Shown: positions 1 to 8,371 of the stretch, piece by piece | How the letters are laid out: the number at the start of each line of letters is the position of its first letter | Position numbering within the stretch: position 1 is the first letter of the stretch | Source: Burkholderia lata | GTDB taxonomy: Bacteria; Pseudomonadota; Gammaproteobacteria; Burkholderiales; Burkholderiaceae | Direction: 5' to 3' | NCBI RefSeq assembly: GCF_000012945.1 | Contig: NC_007509.1 | Location: 1,302,001-1,366,000 of the forward strand | DNA length: 64,000 bases | Program-made: the position numbers and the translations under genes | The notes under the pieces: generated by a model | What the model was told of the DNA's origin: nothing | Seen by the model: the letters and a program-made list of their open reading frames with translations, nothing else | Databases searched by the model: none

Positions 1-30
1 TGGGGACCATTCTGGTATATAAATCTCATT

Positions 31-44
31 TTGTGTATACACAA
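31..44. promoter_or_regulatory. 14-bp palindromic operator upstream of the VOC/dehydrogenase pair
   Basis: TTGTGTATACACAA is its own reverse complement over all 14 bases. It lies in AT-rich DNA about 100 bp upstream of the first gene. A related element, AGTATACCCAA (54-64, 9 of 11 matching TGTATACACAA), sits 20 bp further on, about two helical turns away. Operators of GntR/FCD-family repressors typically look like TTGTATACAA, so a GntR-type regulator is the likely binder. No GntR repressor gene is in view, so this is inference. Confidence 0.5.
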
Positions 45-142
45 TCACTACGTAGTATACCCAATGAGATTCCAGGCATTTTTGCGCGACAGTCACGCCC
101 ACGCACTCATCCGTCGCACGCCGACACTCTTCAAGGACATCC

Positions 143-568
143 ATGGACAAGCTTCGCCACATCGCGCTTTCGGTCGACGATCCGGAGGCGGCCGCGCAAT
201 TTTTCGAGCGCGCGTTCGGCATGCGCCGCGCGGGCAACGCGATGCGCGGGATCTACATGACGGACGGCACGATCAACGTCGCGCTGCTGAACTTCAAGGA
301 CGAGACGGTGCCCGGCTACGCGGGCCTGAAAGACGTGCGCGGCGTGATCCATTTCGGGATGTGGGTGGACGATGTCGATGCGACCGCCGAGCGCGTCGTC
401 GCGGCCGGCGGCACCTACCTGACCGGCCGGCACGAGCAGGACCCGAACGTGTTCTACGAAGTGAAGTACCGGATGCCCGACGGCACCGTGTTCGACATCA
501 CGTCGAACGGTTGGAAGGGCGCGGTGAAGGAAGTCGTGCCGGCCGGCGCGGCGGGCACGCAGCCGTGA
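143..568 (+). CDS. VOC (glyoxalase/bleomycin-resistance fold) family protein
   Basis: A 141-residue protein of the vicinal oxygen chelate superfamily, the usual length for a single two-module VOC unit. It opens with LRHIALSVDD (His7 is a typical first metal ligand). A second module begins GVIHFGMWVDD, and the end YRMPDGTVFDI is typical of this fold. The substrate cannot be told from sequence; relatives include lactoylglutathione lyases, extradiol-type dioxygenases and resistance proteins. AAGGA at 133-137 places the ribosome 5 nt before the ATG. The stop overlaps the next gene's GTG start (GTGA), so the two are translationally coupled and probably act on related substrates. The promoter region carries the TTGTGTATACACAA palindrome. 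Confidence 0.85.
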   Translation: MDKLRHIALSVDDPEAAAQFFERAFGMRRAGNAMRGIYMTDGTINVALLNFKDETVPGYAGLKDVRGVIHFGMWVDDVDATAERVVAAGGTYLTGRHEQDPNVFYEVKYRMPDGTVFDITSNGWKGAVKEVVPAGAAGTQP

Positions 569-1503
569 CCGCGCGGCCCGGGGTACTCGCGCTGGTGCCG
601 TTGCCCGACACGACGCGCGATGCGCTGCGGCGCGACTACGTGCTGCACGATCACCCGGACGGGATGCCGGCCGATTTCGCGGAAGCCGGCACGATCCGCG
701 CGGTCGTGACCAACGGCACCTGCGGGCTCGACGACGCACGCATGGCGCGCCTGCCCGCGCTCGAAATCGTCTGCGCATTCGGCGCCGGCTACGAGAACGT
801 CGACGTCGCGGCCGCCGCGCGGCGCGGCATCGTCGTCGCGCACGCGCCGGGCACCAATGCGTCGACCGTCGCCGACCACGCGATCGGCATGCTGCTCGCG
901 CTCGCGCGCGGCTATGCGCCGCTCACCGGCGCGGTACGGGCCGGCCGCTGGCATGCGTCGCGCGCCGCCCGGCCCACGCTGACCGGTGCCGCGCTCGGCG
1001 TGATCGGCATGGGCCGCATCGGCCGGCTGGTGGCCGCGCGCGCGCAGGGCTTCGACATGACGCTCGGCTATCACGCACGCGGCCCGCACGGCGACGCGCC
1101 CGGCCGCTACTACGCCGACCTCGTGCAGCTCGCGGCCGACAGCGACTTTCTCGTGATCGCGTGCCACGGCGGCCCGGCCACCCGGCATCTGGTCGACCGC
1201 GCGGTGCTGCGTGCGCTCGGGCCGCACGGCTACGTCGTCAACGTCGCGCGCGGGTCGGTGCTCGATACGGCCGCGCTGCGCGATGCGCTCGACGCGGGCG
1301 ACATCGCGGGCGCCGGGCTCGACGTCATCGAACACGAGCCCGACGTGCCGGCCGCGCTGTTCGACCATCCGGACGTGCTCGTCACGCCGCACGTCGCGGG
1401 CCGCTCGCCCGCCGCCTGGCTCGCGCAGCGCGACGCGCTGCTCGCGAGCCTCGCACAGCACTTCTCGCGCCTGCCCGTCGAATTCGCGGTGCGCGCCGCG
1501 TAG
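565..1503 (+). CDS. D-isomer-specific 2-hydroxyacid dehydrogenase (NAD-binding)
   Basis: A 312-residue cytosolic oxidoreductase that interconverts a 2-hydroxyacid and a 2-oxoacid with NAD(P)H. The Rossmann motif GxGxxG is Gly148-Met-Gly150-Arg-Ile-Gly153. The family catalytic set is visible: Arg229 in NVARGS, the Glu of DVIEHEP (256-258), and His276 in TPHVAG. The short length and absence of an ACT domain fit the glyoxylate/hydroxypyruvate or 2-ketogluconate reductase group rather than long PGDH. The frame stays open back to position 31, but the GTG at 565, overlapping the VOC stop by 4 nt, is the natural start because the protein then begins at the conserved N-terminal domain. The exact substrate is unknown. 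Confidence 0.88.
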   Translation: MTARPGVLALVPLPDTTRDALRRDYVLHDHPDGMPADFAEAGTIRAVVTNGTCGLDDARMARLPALEIVCAFGAGYENVDVAAAARRGIVVAHAPGTNASTVADHAIGMLLALARGYAPLTGAVRAGRWHASRAARPTLTGAALGVIGMGRIGRLVAARAQGFDMTLGYHARGPHGDAPGRYYADLVQLAADSDFLVIACHGGPATRHLVDRAVLRALGPHGYVVNVARGSVLDTAALRDALDAGDIAGAGLDVIEHEPDVPAALFDHPDVLVTPHVAGRSPAAWLAQRDALLASLAQHFSRLPVEFAVRAA

Positions 1504-1570
1504 GCACGAGCGGCGCGCACCCACGCCGATTCGTTCGCCGCGCCGCCGCGCGCCGCTTCGGAGCCCCACC

Positions 1571-2593
1571 ATGAAGGTCCGATCGTTGTGCACCGCCGCG
1601 CTGTGCTGCGCGGCCGCCGGCCTGCTGGCCGGCCGTTCGTCCCACGCTCAAACGTCCGCGACGCTGTACGGCCTGATCGGGCTCGACGTCGCCAGCACGA
1701 AGCGCAGCGGCGGCCCGCCGGCCGCGATCGCGATGCAGAGCCCCGGGCTTACCGCGCCGTACTGGGGCCTGCGTATCGCCGAGGATCTCGGCGGCGGTTA
1801 CCGCGCGCTCGCCGTGCTCGAAAGCTTCTTCCAGCCGGTCAACGGCGGCATCGGCCGCACGTCGGCCGACCCGTACTGGGGACGCAACGCGTATGCGGGC
1901 ATCGAAGGCCCGTTCGGCACCGTGACGCTGGGGCGGCAAACCAACCTGCTGTATCTCGCCGAACAGGCCGTCAATCCGTTTCGCGCGTCGATCCTGTTCT
2001 CGCCGCTCGTGATGCAGACCTTCGTCGCGTCGTACGGCGGCGCGATCGCCGGCGACACGGTCTGGAACAACGCGATCCAGTACACGAGCCCGACCGTCGG
2101 CGGACTGACCGCGAGCGCCGTCTATGCGCCCGGCGGCCTCGCCGGCGCGAACGGCGCGGCCAACGCGGGCCTGTCGCTGCGCTACGCGAGCGGCCCGCTC
2201 ACGGCGGTCGCGGCCGCGCAGCGCACGCGGATCGTCGCGGGTGCGGCCGCGCCGACCCAGCACGCGTATCTCGCCGGCTTTGCGTACGCGTTCCCGCGCA
2301 TCACGCTGTACGGCGCGATCCAGGGCACGCGTACGACCGCGACCGACACCGGTTCGCACACGTTCGAAGCCGGCGTGTCGGTACCCGTCACGTCGCGGCT
2401 GTCCGCGCTCGGCGAATGGGCGTACACGCGCCGCACCGCGGCGCGCACGGCCGTGTCGCGCAACACGGGCGTCGCCGGGCTCGACTACTCGCTGTCGCGG
2501 CGCACCGACGTCTATGCGCTCGCCGGATACGACCGGCTCGGCGGCAGCGGCGTCGCGGCGACCTGGGCGCTCGGCATCCGGCACCTGTTCTGA
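1571..2593 (+). CDS. Gram-negative porin (OmpC-like, 340 aa)
   Basis: An outer-membrane general diffusion porin. A cleavable signal peptide ends at about SSHAQ (residue 25). The mature chain opens SATLYGLIGLDV, the standard first strand of Burkholderia porins. The family signatures LRIAEDLGGGYRALAVLES and YWGRNAYAGIEGPFGTVTLGRQ follow. It ends GIRHLF with the terminal Phe needed for BAM assembly. GGAG at 1560-1563, 7 nt before the ATG, supports this start. It lies 67 bp after the dehydrogenase on the same strand and may be co-transcribed. It differs clearly from the second porin just downstream. Confidence 0.92.
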   Translation: MKVRSLCTAALCCAAAGLLAGRSSHAQTSATLYGLIGLDVASTKRSGGPPAAIAMQSPGLTAPYWGLRIAEDLGGGYRALAVLESFFQPVNGGIGRTSADPYWGRNAYAGIEGPFGTVTLGRQTNLLYLAEQAVNPFRASILFSPLVMQTFVASYGGAIAGDTVWNNAIQYTSPTVGGLTASAVYAPGGLAGANGAANAGLSLRYASGPLTAVAAAQRTRIVAGAAAPTQHAYLAGFAYAFPRITLYGAIQGTRTTATDTGSHTFEAGVSVPVTSRLSALGEWAYTRRTAARTAVSRNTGVAGLDYSLSRRTDVYALAGYDRLGGSGVAATWALGIRHLF

Positions 2594-2706
2594 CGTCGTG
2601 CGCATCGCGTATCCGGGTCTACCCGCTATAACCAAACCGCTGTTTTGTATAAAAAAGAAGTGCTTCGAATTCATCAACGTCCGTGCGTATAATTTTTTCC
2701 AGTTCA

Positions 2707-2717
2707 TGTATACACAA
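2707..2717. promoter_or_regulatory. second TGTATACACAA site, upstream of the second porin
   Basis: TGTATACACAA is identical to the right 11 bases of the palindrome at 31-44; here the left arm is imperfect (CATGTATACA). It lies in an AT-rich stretch 140 bp before the porin at 2858, and a half-like TTGTATAA occurs nearby at 2645-2652. The shared site suggests one regulator controls both the VOC/dehydrogenase promoter and the second porin promoter. Confidence 0.4.
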
Positions 2718-2857
2718 ACGCGATTCATGAACCGGCACGGCCCGCGTCCCGCTCGCGTCATGCGAACCGGCCGCCGCCCGCGGGATCGCCTCGCACGATG
2801 CCCGTCCGGCGCAAGCCGCTTCGCCCCGGAAAACAACGACGACTATTTGGAGACCGA

Positions 2858-3898
2858 ATGAAAAAGAAGCTGATCGCGTCCAGTGTCATGCTGCTCGCCT
2901 GCGCCGGTGCGCATGCGCAGTCGCGCATCTGGCTGTCGGGTTACATGGACCTGAACATCGAGCACCTGATTTCGTCGGGCCCGGGCGGCAACATCACGCG
3001 GATGTCGAGCGGCGGTCTGAACAATTCGCGCTTCAACCTGAGCGGCGTCGAGGAGCTCGGCGGCGGCAACAAGGCGGTCTTCACGATCGAGCCGATGTTT
3101 TCAGCGAACACCGGCGTGCAGTCGACGCAGTTCCGGCAATCGTTCGTCGGCCTCAAGGGCAACTGGGGCGAGCTGACGATGGGCCGCCAGTTCACGCCGT
3201 CGTACTGGCTGGCCGGCTATGCGGACCCGACGTGGGCAGCCGACTTCAGCATGGTCAACGACATGCAGTTCTTCTACGCGACCTATCGCGTCGACAACGC
3301 GCTGCAGTACAAGACCCCGACCTTTCACGGCTTCACCGGGCGCGTGATGATCACGACCGGGCTCGGCGACGGCACGCGCGCCGGGCGCTTCTTCAGCACC
3401 GGCATCGAATACCGCAACGGGCCGCTGTTCCTCGGTGCCGTGAGCGAGCTGCAGTACACGCGCGACATCTTCCGCTCGTCGCAGATCCATTCGTCGCGCG
3501 ACAACTATTTCTCGGCCGTGTACCGCTTCGGCGGCTTCGAGCCGACCGTGATCTACCACACGTACAACGGCTATTACGCGTATCCCCCGTACGTCGCATT
3601 CAATTCGCAGGGCTGGGATGCGCAGATCGGCGCACGCTGGAACATCGACGGCATCAACCGCGTGTACCTGAGCGTCGTCCATCGCCACGACGACAACAAC
3701 ACGAGCATTTCGAGCGCGACCGGCGGCGTGATCGGCTACATCTACGGGCTGTCGAAGCGCACCGACCTGTACGTGACCGCCGCACACGTGAAGAGCCAGC
3801 ATCGCGTGCCCGTCGCGTATCCGGTCACGTTCCAGGTGTATCCGGACGGCGGCCAGAACCCGTCCGGCTTCCAGATCGGGATCCGCCACGCATTCTGA
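2858..3898 (+). CDS. Gram-negative porin (346 aa)
   Basis: A second outer-membrane porin. The signal peptide MKKKLIASSVMLLACAGAHA is followed by a first strand SRIWLSGYMDLNIEHL. Typical family landmarks follow: SRFNLSGVEELGGGNKAVF, FVGLKGNWGELTMGRQF and a late GLSKRTDLYVTAAH, ending in GIRHAF with terminal Phe. GGAG at 2849-2852 supports the ATG at 2858. The 263-bp gap before it is AT-rich and carries the TGTATACACAA site, so it probably has its own promoter. The LVIVD-repeat gene follows after 77 bp on the same strand, suggesting a unit porin, propeller protein, cytochrome. Confidence 0.92.
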   Translation: MKKKLIASSVMLLACAGAHAQSRIWLSGYMDLNIEHLISSGPGGNITRMSSGGLNNSRFNLSGVEELGGGNKAVFTIEPMFSANTGVQSTQFRQSFVGLKGNWGELTMGRQFTPSYWLAGYADPTWAADFSMVNDMQFFYATYRVDNALQYKTPTFHGFTGRVMITTGLGDGTRAGRFFSTGIEYRNGPLFLGAVSELQYTRDIFRSSQIHSSRDNYFSAVYRFGGFEPTVIYHTYNGYYAYPPYVAFNSQGWDAQIGARWNIDGINRVYLSVVHRHDDNNTSISSATGGVIGYIYGLSKRTDLYVTAAHVKSQHRVPVAYPVTFQVYPDGGQNPSGFQIGIRHAF

Positions 3899-3975
3899 TG
3901 TTCCGAACCCGCGCGCCGCGACCGGCCAGCCGGGCGCTCGCGGCGCCACGACACAGTCATGACAAGGAGACGTTC

Positions 3976-5784
3976 ATGCTTCGACCACGCAACAGTCGCA
4001 CCCCGCAGGCCCGGATCGTCGGCCCGGCTGCCGCATCGATCCTGATCGCGGCGTCGGCGCTGGCCAGCGCCGCGCAACCGGCGGCGGAAGCGCCCGCCGC
4101 CGCCAGCACCAGCGTTGCCGCATCCGGCACGCCCGGCACGCCGAGCGTCGCCGATCCGTATCTCGCCGGCTGGCTGCGCCTCACGCCCGAGCGCCGGCCG
4201 GTGCCGCTGAAGCCCGGCGTCGACTACGGGATGGACCCGGCCACCGGTCAGTTCGTGTGGCCGAAGGCAGCGCCCGAAGTCCACCAGGGGCAGCGCTTCC
4301 CCGGCGAACTTTCGACGTGGGACAACAAGCGCTACGCGAAGAACGTGAAGGTGCTCGCGTTCTACCCGGGCGTCGATTCGCCCTTCCACGCGTGGAACAA
4401 CATCGCCGACTTCGACGGCAAGCGCTACCTGTACATCCACGATCGCGACTACCTGCGCATCATGGACGTCACCGATCCCGCGCACGGCAAGGTCGTGTTC
4501 TCGAAGGGCGGCGTGTGGGGGCCGAAGGGCTCCAGCGAACACTTCGATCCGAACAACGTGCACGACTACCTCGGCGGCGCGACGATCGCGTGGAGCCGCA
4601 AGCTCGGCAAGCCGGTGCTCGTCGCATCGTTCGAGATCGGCCGCTACGGGCTGATGACCGAGAAGATCGACCAGCCCGACAAGGTTGCCGCGCAGCGCCG
4701 CTACAACTCGCTGAAGGGTTTCCGCGTGTACGAGATGGACGGTCCGCTGCCGAGCCAGTGGAAGCTGATCGCGACGCGCACGACCGACTACCGGCATCCC
4801 GATGCGCCGATCGGCCAGCAGCAGGGTTCCGGCTCGCTCGACGCGCCCGAGTACTACGGCGGCAAGTACATGATCGTATCGGCCGCGCCGGACGACAGCT
4901 ACGCGCTGACCGAGTATCCGAACTACCTGTACTCGCCGGGTTACCAGGTATGGGATATGTCGGATCCGGCGAACCCCGTGTTCATGTCGCAAATCGCGGT
5001 GCCCGGCCAGATCCTCGGCAACGAGGAACACGAACAGGCGTACCTGATGAATCCGCGCGCCGGCAACCGCACGTCGTGGATGGGCTCGCGCAACCCGATC
5101 TTCCTGCCGAAGCCGCTGGAGAACGGCGGCAAGATCGGCTTCGGCGCGATGGGTGGCCTCGGCTTCTATTCGTTCGACCTGAGCGACCCCGCGAAGCCGA
5201 AGATCCTCGGCAACGTGAACACGCCGCCGAGCTTCGCGGGCACCGAGTTCGACAACGCGGACGTGAGCCAGTACGCGCGCACCGGCTACGTGCTCACGAA
5301 CGGCTACCCGATGAACCGCGACTGCTACGAGCCGTACAAGGACATCTTCGTCGTCGACGCGCGCGACCCGAGCCACCTGAAAGTCGCGGCCAAGCTGCCG
5401 GTTCCGGAAGTGCCGGCCGGCGCGCCGTTCACGAGCTTCTGCCAGCGCGGCGGCAACTTCGGGCCGAAGCGCGCGAACGCGATCGGCCAGCCGGGCACGT
5501 GGCGCCAGGGCATCGTCCCGTATTCGTTCTACAACGCGGGCGTGCAGATCTACGACGTGAAAAATCCGGCGAAGCCGACGATCGCCGGCTACTTCGTGCC
5601 GGCGCTCGCCGACGAGAAGGAACTGCCGTCCTATACGCTCGGCAAGGGCGTGTTCGCGATCTACACCGAGTACGACCGCAACATCATCTGGGCCTTCACC
5701 GAGAACGGCGCGTATGCGTTGTCGACGCCGCTGCTCGGCGAGCCCGTGCTCGGCAAGCCGTCGAAGCCCTGGCCGCCGCGTTGA
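3976..5784 (+). CDS. secreted LVIVD-repeat beta-propeller-like protein (602 aa)
   Basis: A predicted exported protein with an Ala-rich signal region in the first 35 residues, then a low-complexity linker rich in Ala, Pro, Ser and Thr. The body carries at least five copies of the LVIVD-type repeat core: LRIMDVTDPAHGKVV, YQVWDMSDPANPVF, FYSFDLSDPAKPKI, IFVVDARDPSHLKV and VQIYDVKNPAKPTI. Such repeats fold as propeller blades on surface or periplasmic proteins; no enzymatic activity is assigned to the family. AAGGAG at 3964-3969 sets the ATG. A strong hairpin and then a secreted c-type cytochrome follow on the same strand, so a periplasmic redox partnership is possible but is only inference. Confidence 0.8.
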   Translation: MLRPRNSRTPQARIVGPAAASILIAASALASAAQPAAEAPAAASTSVAASGTPGTPSVADPYLAGWLRLTPERRPVPLKPGVDYGMDPATGQFVWPKAAPEVHQGQRFPGELSTWDNKRYAKNVKVLAFYPGVDSPFHAWNNIADFDGKRYLYIHDRDYLRIMDVTDPAHGKVVFSKGGVWGPKGSSEHFDPNNVHDYLGGATIAWSRKLGKPVLVASFEIGRYGLMTEKIDQPDKVAAQRRYNSLKGFRVYEMDGPLPSQWKLIATRTTDYRHPDAPIGQQQGSGSLDAPEYYGGKYMIVSAAPDDSYALTEYPNYLYSPGYQVWDMSDPANPVFMSQIAVPGQILGNEEHEQAYLMNPRAGNRTSWMGSRNPIFLPKPLENGGKIGFGAMGGLGFYSFDLSDPAKPKILGNVNTPPSFAGTEFDNADVSQYARTGYVLTNGYPMNRDCYEPYKDIFVVDARDPSHLKVAAKLPVPEVPAGAPFTSFCQRGGNFGPKRANAIGQPGTWRQGIVPYSFYNAGVQIYDVKNPAKPTIAGYFVPALADEKELPSYTLGKGVFAIYTEYDRNIIWAFTENGAYALSTPLLGEPVLGKPSKPWPPR

Positions 5785-5792
5785 GTCGCACG

Positions 5793-5818
5793 GGGCCGGA
5801 CGGGCCACCGTCCGGCCC
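5793..5818 (+). terminator. strong intergenic hairpin after the LVIVD gene
   Basis: An 11-bp perfect stem (GGGCCGGACGG pairing with CCGTCCGGCCC) closes a 4-nt loop, GCCA. It begins 9 nt after the stop codon at 5782-5784. No T tract follows (GGTTCGCG), so it may be an mRNA-stabilising or attenuating hairpin that sets the ratio of propeller protein to cytochrome, rather than a full intrinsic terminator. Confidence 0.5.
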
Positions 5819-5918
5819 GGTTCGCGCGCCATGCCGCGTGTTGTCGCGGCCCCGGCGCGCGCCGTTCGCATCGATGCCTGCCGGTCGGCCGGCAGGTTCA
5901 CGTTCAAGGATGTTCCCG

Positions 5919-6248
5919 ATGAGGTTCAAGCCATTCGCCGCACTGCTGCTGGGCGCGTTCGCGACGATTGCGACAGTTGCGACACCCGGCCACGCCGCGA
6001 CGTCGGCCAGCGAGCAGACCTGCCGCGCGTGCCACACGCTCGATACGACGAAAGTCGGCCCGCCGTTCCGCGCGATCGCCGCGCACTACCGCAACGATGC
6101 CGATGCGATCGCGAAGCTCCAGAAGAGCATGCTCGAAGGCAGCACCGGCAAATGGGGCAGCGCGACGATGCCGCCCAATGCGATTTCGGCCGACGATGCG
6201 GCGCGCTTCGCGAAGTGGATCATGTCGCTGAATCAGCCGGCGAAGTAG
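5919..6248 (+). CDS. small class I c-type cytochrome (109 aa)
   Basis: A periplasmic monoheme cytochrome. The signal peptide runs to about PGHAA (residue 27). The haem site is Cys35-Arg-Ala-Cys38-His39, and Met84 in ATMPPN is the likely sixth ligand. The size matches cytochrome c-551/c-552-like electron carriers. I chose ATG 5919 over the in-frame ATG at 5910 because AAGGA (5906-5910) then lies 8 nt upstream and the signal peptide starts with the basic MRFK. It lies downstream of the LVIVD gene and converges on the histidine kinase at 6296. A quinoprotein dehydrogenase partner would be expected, but none is seen here. Confidence 0.88.
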   Translation: MRFKPFAALLLGAFATIATVATPGHAATSASEQTCRACHTLDTTKVGPPFRAIAAHYRNDADAIAKLQKSMLEGSTGKWGSATMPPNAISADDAARFAKWIMSLNQPAK

Positions 6249-6295
6249 CCTAGCGATGTGCGGGTACGCGGCGGCGGTAACGACGGCCGCACGCG

Positions 6296-8248
6296 TCATC
6301 CGAGCGCCGGTTCGGCCGACATCGTCCGGTCCGGGTCGTGCGCGTGGCCGGATGCGCCGGCCGCGGGCAGCGTGAGCGTCACGGTCGTGCCCTGCCACGG
6401 GGCGCTGCGCACGCTGATTTCGCCGTGGTGCCGGTCCACGACCGCCTTCGCGAACGCCATGCCGAGCCCGACGCCCTTCGTGTCGGGCTGCCCTTTCAGG
6501 CGAAAGCGCCGGTAACGCTCGAACAGGCGCGCCTGATCCTCGGCCGCGATCCCGTAGCCGTAATCGCGGATCACGCAGCACACCGACGCGCCGCCGTCCG
6601 CCAGTTCGACGCGGCACTCGATGCGCGTATGCGCCGCGCTGTATTCGACCGCGTTCCCCAGCAGATTGACCAGCGCACGCGACAGCAGCGCCGGATCGCC
6701 GTGCACGAGCGCGTCGTCGCACGGCGGTACGTCGTCGACCGCGATGTGCTTTTCCCGTGCGCGCAGCCAGATTGCATCGCGTGCCTGATTCATCAGGTCG
6801 ACCACGTTGACGAGTTCCGATGCGTACTCGCCCGTCTCCGCCCGCGACACCTGCGCGAAACCGTCCGCCATCGCGAGCGTATGACGCGCCAGCCCGTCGA
6901 TCTCGTGAAGGCGCTCGCGCAGCGTGCAGTCGGGCGGGCAGGCGGCAGGCGCGTTCACGAGCACGATGACCGAGGTGAGCGGCGCGCGCATGTCGTGCGA
7001 GAACAGCGTCAGCATGTCGTTGCGCTGCCGCTCGAGCAGCGTGCGATGGACATAGGCGCCGCGCAGCGCGTCCAGTGCATCGTTCACGTGCCCGATCTCG
7101 GGGCTCGTGCCCGGAATCCGGACGATCGGCGATACGTCGCCCTCGCTCAACGCGACGATGCGCCGGCTTAGCGCATCGAGTGGTTTCGACAACGTCCGCT
7201 GCGTGCCGCGCACGAGCAGCAACAGGATTGCGATGCAACACGCCGCCTCGGCGGCGGACAGCGTCATCCGGACGCGCGCCGCATCGCGCAGCGCCACCGC
7301 ACGCGCACGCGTGAGGTCGAGCACGTGGTCGCGCAACTGCGCCGGTGCTTCGAGGTCCCGCATGACCCGCGATGCGAAATCCTCGGCGTTCATCGCATAG
7401 GCGCCCGTGCGGCCCGCGCGCAGCGTCGCGGCAACCAGCGGCAGGAAGCTGCCGTCCATCGTGTCGTTCAACCGCGCCAGGTCATTCGACAGCATCGCGT
7501 CGTCGAGCGGCGGCGCGATCGCGCCGGCGATCAGTGCGCGGAGCTGCACGATGCGCCCGCGCATCTGGAGGATGCGCGCCAGCCGATCGTTGTCGAGCGC
7601 CTCGCGCCTGACCAGCGGCGCGACGAACAGCGAGCCGAGCCGGCCCGTATATTCGCGCAGGTCGCCCAGCAGGCGCGCGAGGACCAGCGCGCCGGCCGTT
7701 TCCGGATGACGCATCGCCGTACCCGCCATCACGCCGCTGGTCAGCGCCGCCAGATCGTCGGCGGCCGAGAACATGCGGTCCTGCGCGGCCTGCACCTGCC
7801 ACGTCGCACGCGCCGCCGCAGGCCGCGCAGCGAGCGCGTCGACTTCGCCGCGCGCGCCGGCCAGCTCCGCGCGTATCGACTCGAGCGCGTGCAGCGCCGA
7901 CCCGCGCTCGGACGCACCGAGCGCCGCCGCCTGCGCGAGATCGTCTCGCAGCGCATCGAGCGCCTGATCCGAACGCGCCCTCGCGTCGCGCACCGCCTGC
8001 ACCTGCGTCGCGGCATCGCGCCGTCGCAGCGCCAGCCACTGGTTGGCCGGCCAGCGCTCGGCCGAAATCCGGTTCGACGCGATCATCGCGCTTTCGACCA
8101 GAGCGAAATCGCGCAGGTCGAGATAGCCCTGCCGGTATTGCCGATAGCTTTCCCGCAGATTCGTCCCGCACGCCACCGCCGTCAGCATCACGACGAGCGC
8201 GAAGCCGGCCCGCATCCGCTGCCGGATCGAGAGGCCCCGGAGGTTCAC
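6296..8248 (-). CDS. membrane sensor histidine kinase linked to flhDC
   Basis: A 650-residue kinase. TM1 spans about 14-28. A long helical periplasmic or extracytoplasmic sensor (about 30-320) resembles four-helix-bundle sensors. TM2 at about 325-342 and a HAMP-like segment (about 345-395) follow. The HisKA box is FSHDMRAP with phospho-acceptor His418. The ATPase has the N box LVNLLGNAVEYS (526-537), G1 DYGYG and G2 GVGLG. It starts with GTG; ATG 8215 would cut into TM1. It lies 123 bp after flhC on the same strand, apparently the last gene of an flhD-flhC-kinase unit, with no receiver-only partner next to it on that strand. The divergent NarL regulator at 9787 is the obvious candidate partner. 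Confidence 0.88.
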   Translation of the reverse strand: MNLRGLSIRQRMRAGFALVVMLTAVACGTNLRESYRQYRQGYLDLRDFALVESAMIASNRISAERWPANQWLALRRRDAATQVQAVRDARARSDQALDALRDDLAQAAALGASERGSALHALESIRAELAGARGEVDALAARPAAARATWQVQAAQDRMFSAADDLAALTSGVMAGTAMRHPETAGALVLARLLGDLREYTGRLGSLFVAPLVRREALDNDRLARILQMRGRIVQLRALIAGAIAPPLDDAMLSNDLARLNDTMDGSFLPLVAATLRAGRTGAYAMNAEDFASRVMRDLEAPAQLRDHVLDLTRARAVALRDAARVRMTLSAAEAACCIAILLLLVRGTQRTLSKPLDALSRRIVALSEGDVSPIVRIPGTSPEIGHVNDALDALRGAYVHRTLLERQRNDMLTLFSHDMRAPLTSVIVLVNAPAACPPDCTLRERLHEIDGLARHTLAMADGFAQVSRAETGEYASELVNVVDLMNQARDAIWLRAREKHIAVDDVPPCDDALVHGDPALLSRALVNLLGNAVEYSAAHTRIECRVELADGGASVCCVIRDYGYGIAAEDQARLFERYRRFRLKGQPDTKGVGLGMAFAKAVVDRHHGEISVRSAPWQGTTVTLTLPAAGASGHAHDPDRTMSAEPALG

Positions 8249-8371
8249 GTTGCCGGCCCGGTGCGCAATGCGCGCGCGAAGCGTTCGCGTTCGCCGCCGT
8301 CCGGCGCACAGCCCGAACCGCCGCCGGTCGTTGCGGGCCGCGCGGCACCCGCGTCGGCCGCACCTGCCCCG

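Noticed and set aside
31..564. Upstream extension of the 2-hydroxyacid dehydrogenase frame
   Set aside because: It overlaps the VOC gene in another frame and has no conserved domain; the GTG at 565 with stop/start overlap explains the gene.
2614..2625. CGGGT-CT-ACCCG hairpin after the first porin as terminator
   Set aside because: The stem is 5 bp with a 2-nt loop and no adjacent T tract, too weak to call.
3742..5907. Long minus-strand frame opposite the LVIVD gene
   Set aside because: Composition is low-complexity Arg/Ala/Val with no domain, typical of antisense frames in GC-rich DNA; the plus-strand gene has five clear repeats.
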